From contig NW_024037058.1 of NCBI RefSeq assembly GCF_015706575.1, positions 17,753,547-17,817,546 on the forward strand: a stretch of 64,000 nucleotides of DNA, in the 5' to 3' direction. The notes below the pieces were generated by a model. That model saw only the letters and a program-made list of their open reading frames with translations. It ran no database searches and was not told the DNA's origin. Positions 21,901 through 33,900 of the stretch are shown here, one piece after another. This stretch comes from Patiria miniata. Its lineage: Eukaryota > Echinodermata > Asteroidea > Valvatida > Asterinidae. The number at the start of each line of letters is the position of its first letter. Positions within the stretch are counted from its first letter, which is position 1. A program made the position numbers and the translations under genes.

Positions 21901-24900
21901 CTGCAGACAAACTTCGTATTGGGCCATACCTGAAATCTCTTATCTATAGAACTACTGTCTAGGTATTCACCAATTACAACTGCATTGGAACATGCTGACA
22001 GTAGACCTAGTTCTAGCTCTGGATGCCTATAGGTTGTCCGGTCTCATTGCTAAGTTATTGTATGACATTGGAGACAATTTTCTTATTATTTATCTTGTTA
22101 TGTTTCCTATTATTTTTTTTAATTCTCACCCCAACAGTGAGCACTGATGAAGCCCTTGGATCATGAGTGCAGATTTGATAGTCCAGCTTTTCAATGGGAA
22201 CTTCATTTTTTAAATCTCTTCAGCCGCCCTCATGTCGACCTGCGATATGCTTGCGCCACAATGGAATCGTCGGCATCACGTAGGAAAGTCATGCTCAGGT
22301 CACAGCACTGAGCAATCGTGCAATTCTCTTGGGATAAGCAGCATCTCGACAGAAAAAAAAATTGCAACCATGCACATGTCCTCCATGACGCAACAACGAT
22401 TCCAAGGCATAGACAGTCATGTGACTTCTATAACAACAATATTATGAGGATCGGCATCAGTCGGCACTCAAAAAAATCAACGGTCGCAACAATTTCAACT
22501 TTTGTGACGTGTTTCCGACAGGCAGGAATCAATCGCATTCGCGTAACAAATCAGCGTGCGGTGATGCACATAATGCGGTGATGCACATAATGCAGTAAAT
22601 GAACAAAACTGCACTGTATTGATTCGCATGGTATTAACTGGAAAGGAAAGGAGTAAGGATACTTTATTTTGATAACAATCAAACGACATTCCACGGCCAC
22701 ACCTGTTCATTCAGCTGTTTTTGCCGTACACTGATTGGCTACACGAATGCGATTGATTCCCGCCTGTCGGGAACACGTTGCAGAAGTTGAAATTGTCATT
22801 ACGTGAATCTCCCATTTGAGCTAGACCCGAGTTTGCCTATGACAAACTCGGGTCGTACCTACCGATTTCAGATTCAGCAGCTTTCAACGCGATCTCTCTT
22901 ATCTGATCAAGAGTTAACGAGCCGTGAACAGGTGGTGTATGGTGCCTGTGCCTGTGAGCTTACTGACAAAAAATATCTACCAACGTCTACTAGGTTCTTG
23001 TTTATAATGTAAAGTATTTGGAAAAGTGTCAAAAGTTATTATGTGAGCAACTTTGAATCATAAAAATCGATCAAATATATCTCGAGATATCAAATAAGAA
23101 ACGGTCCGACTTCAGCCATGCCAGACCAGATGTGCATGCCGTAATTGATAGGGCAATTACCACAGCTCATGGTCACTGGCCCTGGGGAAGTGGGTGCCAG
23201 GGTAAGTGTTTATCTTATAATTACTTTACTGATAACAGCTGATAAGAGTCACAGTGAAATCGGTAGGTACAGTTCAGGGGTTTTGGCAAATGGGAGTTTC
23301 ACGTAATGTTCTACTCTTGCAACTATTGATTTTTTGATGATGCCGATCCTCATAATAACGTCGCCGTTACACTCAGGTCACAAAAAATCGGCGACTTGTT
23401 TGTTCCCGTCGATCGTGGTTGAGGCACAGCTTGATCCTGAAAAGTCAGTCGCCGACTGTTCTGTATCATTGCAAGGTCGACCCGAGGGCAACTTAATGCA
23501 CCATTAATCGATGGGTAATAATCATAAGTAAAAGCTCAAGTTTATGGAATTGGCTAACGGAAGCGGGCGGAGCGACAGAGTTGTAACGAGTCACTGATTT
23601 TTGTGACTCGAATCGAGTCGAGTCATTTTGTGTCAAGAAGTGACTCGAGTCACAGTGTGTAGTCGGGTCGAGTTGAGTCGAGTCAAGCATTTAGCTCGAG
23701 TCAATTTGAGTCACAAATATTTGAACACTATACAACAAATAAACTCAAGAGAGAAAGTCATTTTTTATTTTTTAAATTTTACATTCGGGCTACAACATGT
23801 AGTGACACCACATTTGACTCTTAATGAAAATAAAAAGAGGGGTGCCAGCTGATCGCCATTCAACTAATGGGGACACCGATCAAACCACGTCTGTTGGGCC
23901 GTACCTGAAATCTCTTATCTATAGAACTACTGTCTAGGTATTCACCAATTACAACTGCATTGGAACATGCTGACAGTAGACCTAGTTCTAGCTCTGGATG
24001 CCTATAGGTTGTCCGGTCTCATTGCTAAAATATTGTATGACATTGGAGACAATTTTCTTATTATTTATCTTATTATGTTTCCTATTTATTTTTTTAATTC
24101 TCACCCAAACAGTGAGCACTGATGAGGCCCTTGGATCATGAGTGCAGATTTGAAGGAGGTTTTGATAGTCCAGCTTTTCAATGGGAACTTCATTTTTTAA
24201 ATCTCTTAAGCCGCCCTCATGTCGACCTGCGATATGCTTGCGCCACGATGGAATTGTCAGCATCAAGCAGAAAAGTCATGCTCAGGTCACAGCACTGAGC
24301 AATCATGCAATTCTCTTGGAATATGCAGCATCTCGACAGAAAAAAAAATCGCAACCATGCCCATGTCCTCCACGACGCAACAACGATTCCAAGGCATAGA
24401 CAGTCATGTGACTTCTATAACAACCATATTATGAGGATCGGCATCAGTCGGCGCTAAAAAAAAATCAACGGTCGCAAGAGTAGAACAATTTCAACTTTTG
24501 CGACGTGTTCCCGACAGGCGGGAATCAATCCCATTCGCCTAACAAATCAGCGTGCGGTGATGCACAGTGAATGAACAAAACTGCACTGTATTGATTTGCA
24601 TGGTATTAACTGGAAAGGAAAGGAGTAAGGATACTTTATTTTGATAACGATTAAACGACATTCCACGGCCACACCTGTTCATTCAGCTGTTTTTGCCGTA
24701 CACTGATTGGCTACACGAATGCGATTGATTCCCGCCTGTCGGGAACACGTTGCAGAAGTTGAAATTGTTCTACTCTTGCAACTATTGATTTTTTGATGAT
24801 GCCGATCCTCATAATAACGTCGCAGTTACACTCAGGTCACAAAAAATCGGCGACTTGTTTGTTCCCGTCGATCGTGGTTGAGGCACAGCTTGATCCTGAA

Positions 24901-27900
24901 AAGTCAGTCGCCGACTGTTCTGTATCATTGCAAGGTCGACCCGAGGGCAACTTAATGCACCATTAATCGATGGGTAATAATCATAAGTAAAAGCTCAAGT
25001 TTATGGAATTGGCTAACGGAAGCGGGCGGAGCGACAGAGTTGTAACGAGTCACTGATTTTTGTGACTCGAATCGAGTCGAGTCATTTTGTGTCAAGAAGT
25101 GACTCGAGTCACAGTGTGTAGTCGGGTCGAGTTGAGTCGAGTCAAGCATTTAGCTCGAGTCAATTCGAGTCACAAATATTTGAACACTATACAACAAATA
25201 AACTCAAGAGAGAAAGTCATTTTTTATTTTTTTAAATTTTACATTCGGGCTACAACATGTAGTGACACCACATTTGACTCTTAATGAAAATAAAAAGAGG
25301 GGTGCCAGCTGATCGCCATTCAACTAATGGGGACACCGATCAAACCACGTCTGTATATGTATACATTATTCGTTTTTAACGTGACGTGAACAAAAACCGG
25401 CACCAGTGTACATGGGCGTCGCCAGGATTTTTTCTAGAGGGGGGGGCAAAATTTTTTTTTGCCAAAAAATGCTTGTATTTCTCAACACATTCTCGATTTA
25501 TCAGTTTTAGAGGGGGGCAGGGACATTCTGCCCCCCCCCCCAACTCATTAAATTTACACCACTTTGTCTTCGCGCCTCTTTTTCTTTTCTTTTTGTTCTT
25601 TTTTTTTTTCTTCCTTTTTTTTTGTTTTTGTTTTGTGCTTTTCCGGGGGGGGGGGGGGGGGGCAAGTGCCCCCCCTTGCCCCCCTTGCGACGCCCATGCC
25701 GGTGTAAGCCATTGCAAATATTTTCTGCTGCAAGGTTTTGCTTTTTTTTTGGGACTCGAGTCTTATTAGCCTTCCTCGAGTCGAGTCGAGTCATTTGCTC
25801 GCAGTGATTTGAGTCGAGTTGAGTCATTTTCCCTTAGGGACTCGAGTCGAGTCGAGTCACCAAAAACTGTGCGACTCGAGTTATTACAACTCTGCTGAGC
25901 GAAGCCTTATTTGTAAAATAAAGTGGTACATCACTGCACCCCGGGACGTGAGTGATTTGTGATTGTGAGCACTTACTTGCTGTACAGATATGTGACCAGA
26001 GTGATTATCAGAGCCACCACAGATACGGCACAGCCGATCTTGCTTATGACATCCAAAAAGACGCTGTCCTGCTGCCCATGAATGTCCTAGAAGAAAAGAA
26101 AAAAAAAGGAACACCATTTCAGCTTGAGCCAAGTCAGCTTGGGCCAATATAAAACTGAACCGGGGCCCAATTTCATGGCGCTGCGGGGCCGAGCTAGCTG
26201 CTTAATAAAAAATATGGCTTTAGCCATGTCCGCACTGGACTTTTTTTTTGGAAGGTTTTACCGAGACGATGGTAAAATGAGAAATGGTCAAATGTGACCA
26301 CTGTCCGCACTTGGACTTTCGACATGGGAAAATTTACCCAGACCGCTTTGGAAAAGTAACCGAGCTGTCACAGTGTCAGTATAATGACTCACCGTACACA
26401 GAAAACAAATTGCCGATCACATTTTCAGCCGCCAATACGCACAGTAATATTACACACGCCATTTGCATGCACAACATAATCGTTTACACGATATTATTTC
26501 ATCTTGACACGCTAAATCTTGACGAAAAGGCCTATAATTCTGACGCATTTGTGATGCACGTCGTCGAAGCCATGCCGCTGTTCCGTGCGGCAGCAGTGCC
26601 ATCAGTATTCGTTGTTTCCCATCGCATGCTTACAGAATCGAAGCTATGATGTGGGCCAGGAACCAGTGACTACGGCCTACGTACGGTACCGGACCATGAT
26701 GTTCCGTGCATGACTACAGTAGCGTATCAGGACGAATTTGGATCGTAGCAAATAACATACATCGATGGAGAAAGAGAATTTCCGCAAATTAATTCTCAGA
26801 ACGTGATCTCTCTTCTCTGTGTATGTATTTGTCCGTTGAAATATATATTTTAACGAGATTTTACCGCTCGGACTTGATGATACACCACAGCGTGTTTCTA
26901 CAAAATGTTCGGCCACTGCACGTGCAGGGCGCTCGGGCCGGATGTACGCTTTCCTGAGCCGCTTTTACCGACTCGCACTGTCCGCACTGGACTTATCGTC
27001 TCGGGAAAAGTGACCTGGTCAGTTTTCCTGGGCGCGTGGGAAGTTTTCCTGGGCAGCAGTTGGCCAGTAAAAGTAACCGCTGGACTCAGGAAAAGTAACC
27101 AAGAGGAAAACCTCCTAGGCTGTCCGCACTGGACTTAAAATGGGAAAGTACCCATAGTCTCGGTTAGTTTGACCAAAAAAAGTCCAGTGCGGACAGGGCT
27201 CTAGGCTGTCCGCACTGGACTTAAAATGGGAAAAGTACCCATAGTCTCGGTTAGTTTGACCAAAAAAAGTCCAGTGCGGACAGGGCTTTAAGCACAAAAA
27301 ACCTTGCTCAATATAATCCAGGTTGCCAAACTCCATGCGATGTACATTGCTTGTGACTGGTATTTAGCTGTTGTTTTAATACTTAGCATAACAATCGCAT
27401 GGAGTTTGGGCTGGTAAACTGATTATATTAAGCAGAGTTTTTTTGTGCTTAAGCAAATTTTGTGCTTAAGCACCTCTATGAAATTGGCCCAAGTTTGCAG
27501 AAAGGATGTGCTTCCTTAAAATTGAAGGAATTTATTTCCTCCGAGCTTTTTGCCGTGCCCCAAAATTATGTCATCAAGAGCCTATCCACGAACAGCGTCA
27601 ACTAGTGTCAAATGGTATCCATATCGATCTGCACTACACTGCGTCCCCCCCCCCCCCAGGTGTCATATGATGTCTAGCCTCAATCCAATTTAGAATTATT
27701 CAGCAGTCAGTAATCAGGGAAACAGTTTGTTGACTATGTTGGTGTCCATAATGATCTCTCTTCAATTTTCCAGTCACCCCAACCCTCCCTGATTCAAATT
27801 ATTCTGGCAACGCCCGTGTTTCTATTCTTACCACAATAACAGCAAAGCTGGTTAGGTGGTCACACAGACATCGGATGATGCCATTGGGCAGGGATTCGCT

Positions 27901-30900
27901 CCTGCATCCCTTGGTGGACCAATCGCCGTAACCGTCATTCCGAGTGAGATCCCAGAACACGCACTCTGCACTGCTGACTGTCTCATTTCCACTGGTCGCC
28001 TGAAAACATTAAAGGGGTATTACGGCCTGAAATCCCCCAAAATTTCATGTTTTGGATTGTTTACTTACACTTTTTAAAAGGTCTAGTTGAAAGGAAACTA
28101 ACCTACTGACTTACTGTTCCCGAAAAAAGAGGAAAAAAAAAAAAACGAGTCACTTTGGGTAAATGACTCGACTCGACTCGAGTCTCTCATCAGAAGACTC
28201 GACTCAACTCAAGCAAAGGCTAATAAGACTTGAGTCCAAAAATGAAAGTAAAACTTTGTGAAAAAAAATGTTTGCAATGACTTAACAGAGCAAAATTTAT
28301 GTTCACGTCACTTTGCGAATACAGTACGGAACAGCGGCCGCTTGTTGTGTATAAACATACAACATGTCACAGACTCCCACCTCATGGTTCTGGGACGCAC
28401 AAAATACTATCCAGGAACCAGATTTCATCATTGGCTTTAGGCGATTTCTTATAAAGCTCCTGGATTTGAATGTAGGCTAAATGTATGCCGTCCTTTTAAA
28501 AATTAAATATAAATACATGCTCACTTCTAAATAATCAGAAACAGTTTAGTTTTGAATAACGCACTTTGGTTTTGATGTCAGCGATCAACGAACATAAATT
28601 CTAGACTCGAAGCCAAACCAGATAGCCTGTATAAGATCGAAGTTTCACTTCTTGTTAACTGTTAGTGATACAAATGACTTTCTCTCTAGTCTTTATTTCT
28701 TATAGTGTTCCAATATTCCTGACTCGAATTGACTCAAGCTAAATATTTGACTCGGCTCGACTCGACCTTCTTGACCTAATGACTTGACTCAAGTCACTTC
28801 TTTAAAATGACTTGACTCGAGTCACTTCTTTATAATGACTTGACTCGATTCGAGTCACTTCTTTAAAATGACTTGACTCGACTTGAGTCACAAACAAACA
28901 GTGAATTGTTACAACTCTGCAGGGTTTCCTAATGGGGTAGAAAACACAATGGAACAATAGACCCCATAAGGATGTCTTTAGAAATAAATCTGCCCCATAA
29001 CGGAAACCCTAAATGGAGTTTGAGATTTCAATAGGAACAAAGGAAAACAAAAGAAGGGAAACAAAGGTCTTCCCCATAAGTGTGTAAGTCTGTGTGAACA
29101 GAAGTGAGGTCAACATTTTTTATTTTAAAATAGTCACAAATTTTGCAATATTTTCACAATACTGTAAATTATAATGCCTTCTATTCTTTCAAAATACTCC
29201 TTTATTGCCCTCGATGGGATGGAGCCCAGTCAGGACACAAAATAAATGCAAAAAAAATATAGGACGTTACACACGTTACGGATAAAAAAAAAAATATGGT
29301 GCCTAGATGTGCTGTATTCTCATAAAATCTCGCAGGTTTTTGAGGTCGACTTGTACGCTCTATTCAACTTGTAGAGTTAACTTACATTTAGCAGACTGAA
29401 CACGTTTGTGACGGGCATGCGCAGGTTGTCAATTTTGACGCCCTCCACAGTTGCAGCAATGACGCGGCTACCTACAGCTCGCCTCACTCCGTCCTCGGGC
29501 CTCGTCGCTTCGTTCAACGTGGGAGAACGAAACAGCCTGCTGTTCTGATACAGGAAGAAACTTATTGGAACTTGGTCACTGTCGCCTGCTTTTGTAGACA
29601 GAAAAAATGAAAAAAAGTAAAGTTGTAATTAAGGCGACTTTCACATTACTTCACAGACTTTGATAAAAATAACAAAGCTTCCACCTTCCAACTTTTGAGG
29701 CAAGACTCATCAAACAAAATCACTCCTGTTTCCCTGCCATGTTTTATACACATGAGAATTGATGAAGTGGTAGTCTTCTTTAATTTAATTCACAGTCGGT
29801 TTTTCAAGGGTTGGTACTTATGAATTTCATCTTTTGAGGCAAGGTTCACCAGCGCTCATGGATTATGGCAGCTTTTGAGTTCAATAATCCAATAAACCTC
29901 CTGCTGTCTGAACAGTCAAACAAAATCATTCCTGTTCCCCTGCCATGCCTTTAAAGGTATAGTCCATCATTTGTAATTTGTGCATTTTGTTCATTTGAAG
30001 CAACAAAAGTGCTCAAATTCTAAAGAAGGATGCTGAACAACAAACCTGACAAAGTTTCAGCTCAGCTTCAGCTGTATATTAAAAAAAAATAGCATTCTAG
30101 GATCTCGATTTCAAATTGAAAGTTGTTGAATCATGTTTTGAATTGGGCCTGAATTCAGCATCCGATACATGTTCTCACTGAGCCGATTGCAACTACGCGA
30201 TGTCGTGCACTGATCCGTGACTAGTCAAATTCCAAGGGTATAACTGGTAAGTACAGCTGGCTTATCAGTTTCCTAGAGTCCAAGCATACGTGTATTGAAA
30301 TAAACAGTCACAGCCGGTCAATCCTACTTTGTGTAAAACAGGGAGCCCTTAATTGTTAGAAACAGTAACTTGCATTGAGTTTGACTACTGGAATGGCTTT
30401 GTCCCTGCATACATGAACTGCATATACTGTAGAAGCATAGTTGGCACATCTGATATTGTGTGGTCTGACATAATAATAATAATGGCAATTTATAACGCGC
30501 CAGTATCCGCCATAAATGACGCTCATGGCGCAATACAAAAATTTGATCAAATCAGAAATAACAAAACAATTAAAATTTAACTTAACAGGAATATTCTGAG
30601 TGATCTGAAACAAACAGGTCTTCAGGGCCACTTTAAATTCAGAAAGCGATGAGATATTGCGAATGACGAGGGGTAGTTTGTTCCAAAGATGAGGACCCGC
30701 GTAAGAAAATGATCGATCACCCCAAGATTTGTGAGTGTGAGGGACAACCAGCAAAGAAGCATCAGAAGATCTCAATCGCCTGGATGGATTATATGGAGTT
30801 AATAGGTCTATGTTGTATTCAGGAGCTGAATCATGCAGGCAATGAAAAACAAGCAGTAACAGTTTGTACTGAATCCCGTGAGCAACAGGGAGCCAATGCA

Positions 30901-33900
30901 GAGACTGCATTTTGATACAAAATTTGATCTTCACTTATTGGTGTTCATCAGGCCCTGATTACTGGCAAAGGTAAAAATATAAAAATTATTATCACTTCTC
31001 TTTTATCTTCTGTATCCACTTGTCCAAATAATGTATTTCCTATTTTGTCACCATTTCAAAAAAATACAGGATCTTTTTCAAAACCAGTATCTAAAGCAAT
31101 TTTGGAATTTTGAATATTCTTACATTTTATGATGTCCTCTACATAGTCCGCCAAATTTCAAGACACTACATTGTACCACTTACTGATAAGAATAATTGCA
31201 CAAAGTGGAAGATATGCGAACAACTCAATTTTTTGCTGCGTGGGTATATTTGTCACTTTATCAAAACAGTCACGATTTTGGGTGTTTTTTTTACCTTCTG
31301 ATATACGTTCGAGAATTTCAGCTGGAAGGAAAATCGAGGCTTCTGTTTCCATTGGCGGATCTTCTTTGGTGAACACAGAGGTCTGATTGACAGTTAGATC
31401 GTCAGTTCCCGGGTCCCCAAGGGAAGACGCAAAGCCCAGGCCATTGGACAGGGCTCGACGGGGAAGGGAGAGGGCCTGGACGGCAACGCTGCTCTGTACC
31501 TCGGTGAAGTTACCGGCCCCGCTGTTATGCAACGCTGTGACGAAGGACTCCAGGGCCAGCACGATGCGAGATGGAGAGTTGTCACGGCTTGCCTCATCCA
31601 AGGTGGTTTCGTTGTCAATTTGGAGGACGTTGTTGACTGTCCTGATAATTTGCACGGCAACCTACCGCACAAAGATACCCAGAATTTGGATTATTGGTTC
31701 AAAGCGGGAGACTGGCTGTGGCAGTAGTGAAGCAGCTCTCCTGTGAGCATCCACCATAAAACGAGGATGCAGTTGAACTCAAAGAACTATTATAATACCC
31801 AATATTTTTACAATTATTGCGAAGGTCTGATCACAACGCTAAGTTAGTTGTTAAGACACTTTTGAGCTTCATGAAATTCCCTCAGTCGGAGAATTTCAAA
31901 ATGTTCCTCTCATCACAACCTCAATATTGAACCTAACTGCTCTACAACAACAAGTATCTACCTTTCATTTACTGGCAAATGCCATTATTTGTTTTCTCAA
32001 ATGAGAGCACCAAGTACTGCCATGATTGAAATTGTCAGTAAAAAAGGTAGCAACCTTCTTCTGCAGCATACCTTGGCATGAGAAGGAAAACCATCACAAG
32101 CGTACCCAGGTGGGACCTGAACCCAAACCTTTCTTGCACGTGTTTTACCACTGGACCACCAACTTGCAAGAGACATCAGCTGCACTTTTTTCCAGAAATA
32201 TTGTTATAAATGTTTCAAATATACAAAAAATGCCCAAAAAATGCAACAAATGGGTGCGCGTTTTTTTTTGTTTTTTTTTTTATAGATTTTCAGATTTATT
32301 GGTATTAGTAATCTTTGATGTGTCTACTACACATGTTATAAAGAAAAATTGTTGCCTGCGGTGCACTGGTCCCCATGTGATTCCATGTACATTGCAAATG
32401 CGTGGTTGGTACTTTGTCCACACCATGCTATTCTCTCTCGTTTACATGCACATCGCTTCCTCGACAGTCCCGAAAAGCTCCACAATTTTTTTAAAAACAT
32501 TATTGCCAATTACAGGCATGCAACTGGGGAATTTAGAAAAAAACAAGGAAACACCAAACCATACAAGACAATGTACAGTATTTTCCAATTTGTAATGGCA
32601 ATTGTGAGAAGTAAAAAAAAACGAGCAAATCAGTCGATCGGAGGAAAAGTTGCATGCCTGTTTTAAGGTCGTTTTAAGATCGTGTCTTATTTAGTTTGTT
32701 CGGCCTGTTTGTAGTAAAATTGTGATTTAGTTTGGAGCTTTTTTATCAGTGTACAAAGTGCACAAAGTGCTCCGAAAAGGCAATCATTTGAAGGCAATCA
32801 TCTGTTGTGGCATCCAAAACTGATAAGCGAGCTACCGGTCCTGACAGCGAAGTTTTTTCGTGGACGAGTTTGGAGTGATCTTGAGTATCACACATTTCTG
32901 GATATTTGGGCTCGACAAGGAATAAAATCAAAATGAAATGGATTGCCTTTAAGGGACCAACCAGATAATGTTACACTGGGCTCAGTCAAAGAGAAACATC
33001 AAAATACTTGTATGTTTTAAAGGGAAATCACCTCATGTATTGTGATGCATGTTTACCCAAAAATGCTTCTCCGGTAACAAAAAAAACATGTATTTAATAA
33101 GGGAATAAATGTGTGCTCCGGAGGTTTTTATCACTCTGTTTAATACCACTTAGAGTCTGGGTGCTGATAATTACCTGAGCCGGAGGCAAGGGTAATTATC
33201 AGCACCCAGACTCTAAGAGGTATTAAACAGAGTGATAAATATCGACCGAGCACACATTTATTCCCATTCATAAATACCTTTTCGGTAAAAAAAGATCAAA
33301 CAATTCGTTCAAAAAATCCTGATTTTATTCAACAAGTTCACTTCATGCTTTTTGAAACATCCCTCTAGCAAAATAATGGAATGTTCAGCTGGCGAGTAAG
33401 ATGTAAACAACCCTTTTATGGAGATTGACGCGCGCGTAGCATGTTCTGCGCGACATGGACACGATGTCGCGCAGAACGCACCTGGGGTGTTGCGTTTTGA
33501 ATTTAGAACTATAAAATTCTGACTCGCTGGTAGTGTTGCGCATGCCTACGTGAGGACTGTGAACGTTCAACCAATAAAACGGTAAGAGGCACTTGATTTT
33601 TAGGAGTCCACATTTAATGTGACACTGGAAATGTGTTTAAGACCAGCTAGCCATGTCTTTATCATCCGTTTAAGACCGGCCACGTGACGGGCTCTCGACC
33701 AAGAGGTATTTATGAATGAACATTCATAAATACCTAATACAGTTTAGCCATTCCTATTGGTGTAGAGCCCGTCACGTGGCTTGTCTTAAACGGATGATAA
33801 AGACATGGCTAGCTGGTCTTAAACACTTTTCCAGTGTCACATAAAATTTGGACTCCCATGAAATCCGGTGTCTTTAAACGTCATCGTTGAACGTTCATGT

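Larger units (their letters stand above)
21919..25354. repeat. Tandem segmental duplication inside an adhesion GPCR intron
   Basis: Copy A (21919-23893) and copy B (23894-25354) start at TTGGGCC[A/G]TACCTG and end at CAAACCACGTCTGT. Copy A is longer because it carries an insertion at 22797-23308. Otherwise they differ by scattered substitutions and small indels. The first half of each copy contains an inverted-repeat element and the end contains the left part of the element that begins at 25035. Confidence 0.92.

Noticed and set aside
26284..26649. 121-residue plus-strand open frame
   Set aside because: It lies inside the composite inverted-repeat element, has no recognisable domain and is antisense to the receptor intron.
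32026..32595. 189-residue plus-strand open frame
   Set aside because: It reads through a SINE-like fragment, T-runs and the MITE at 32513; no conserved protein pattern.
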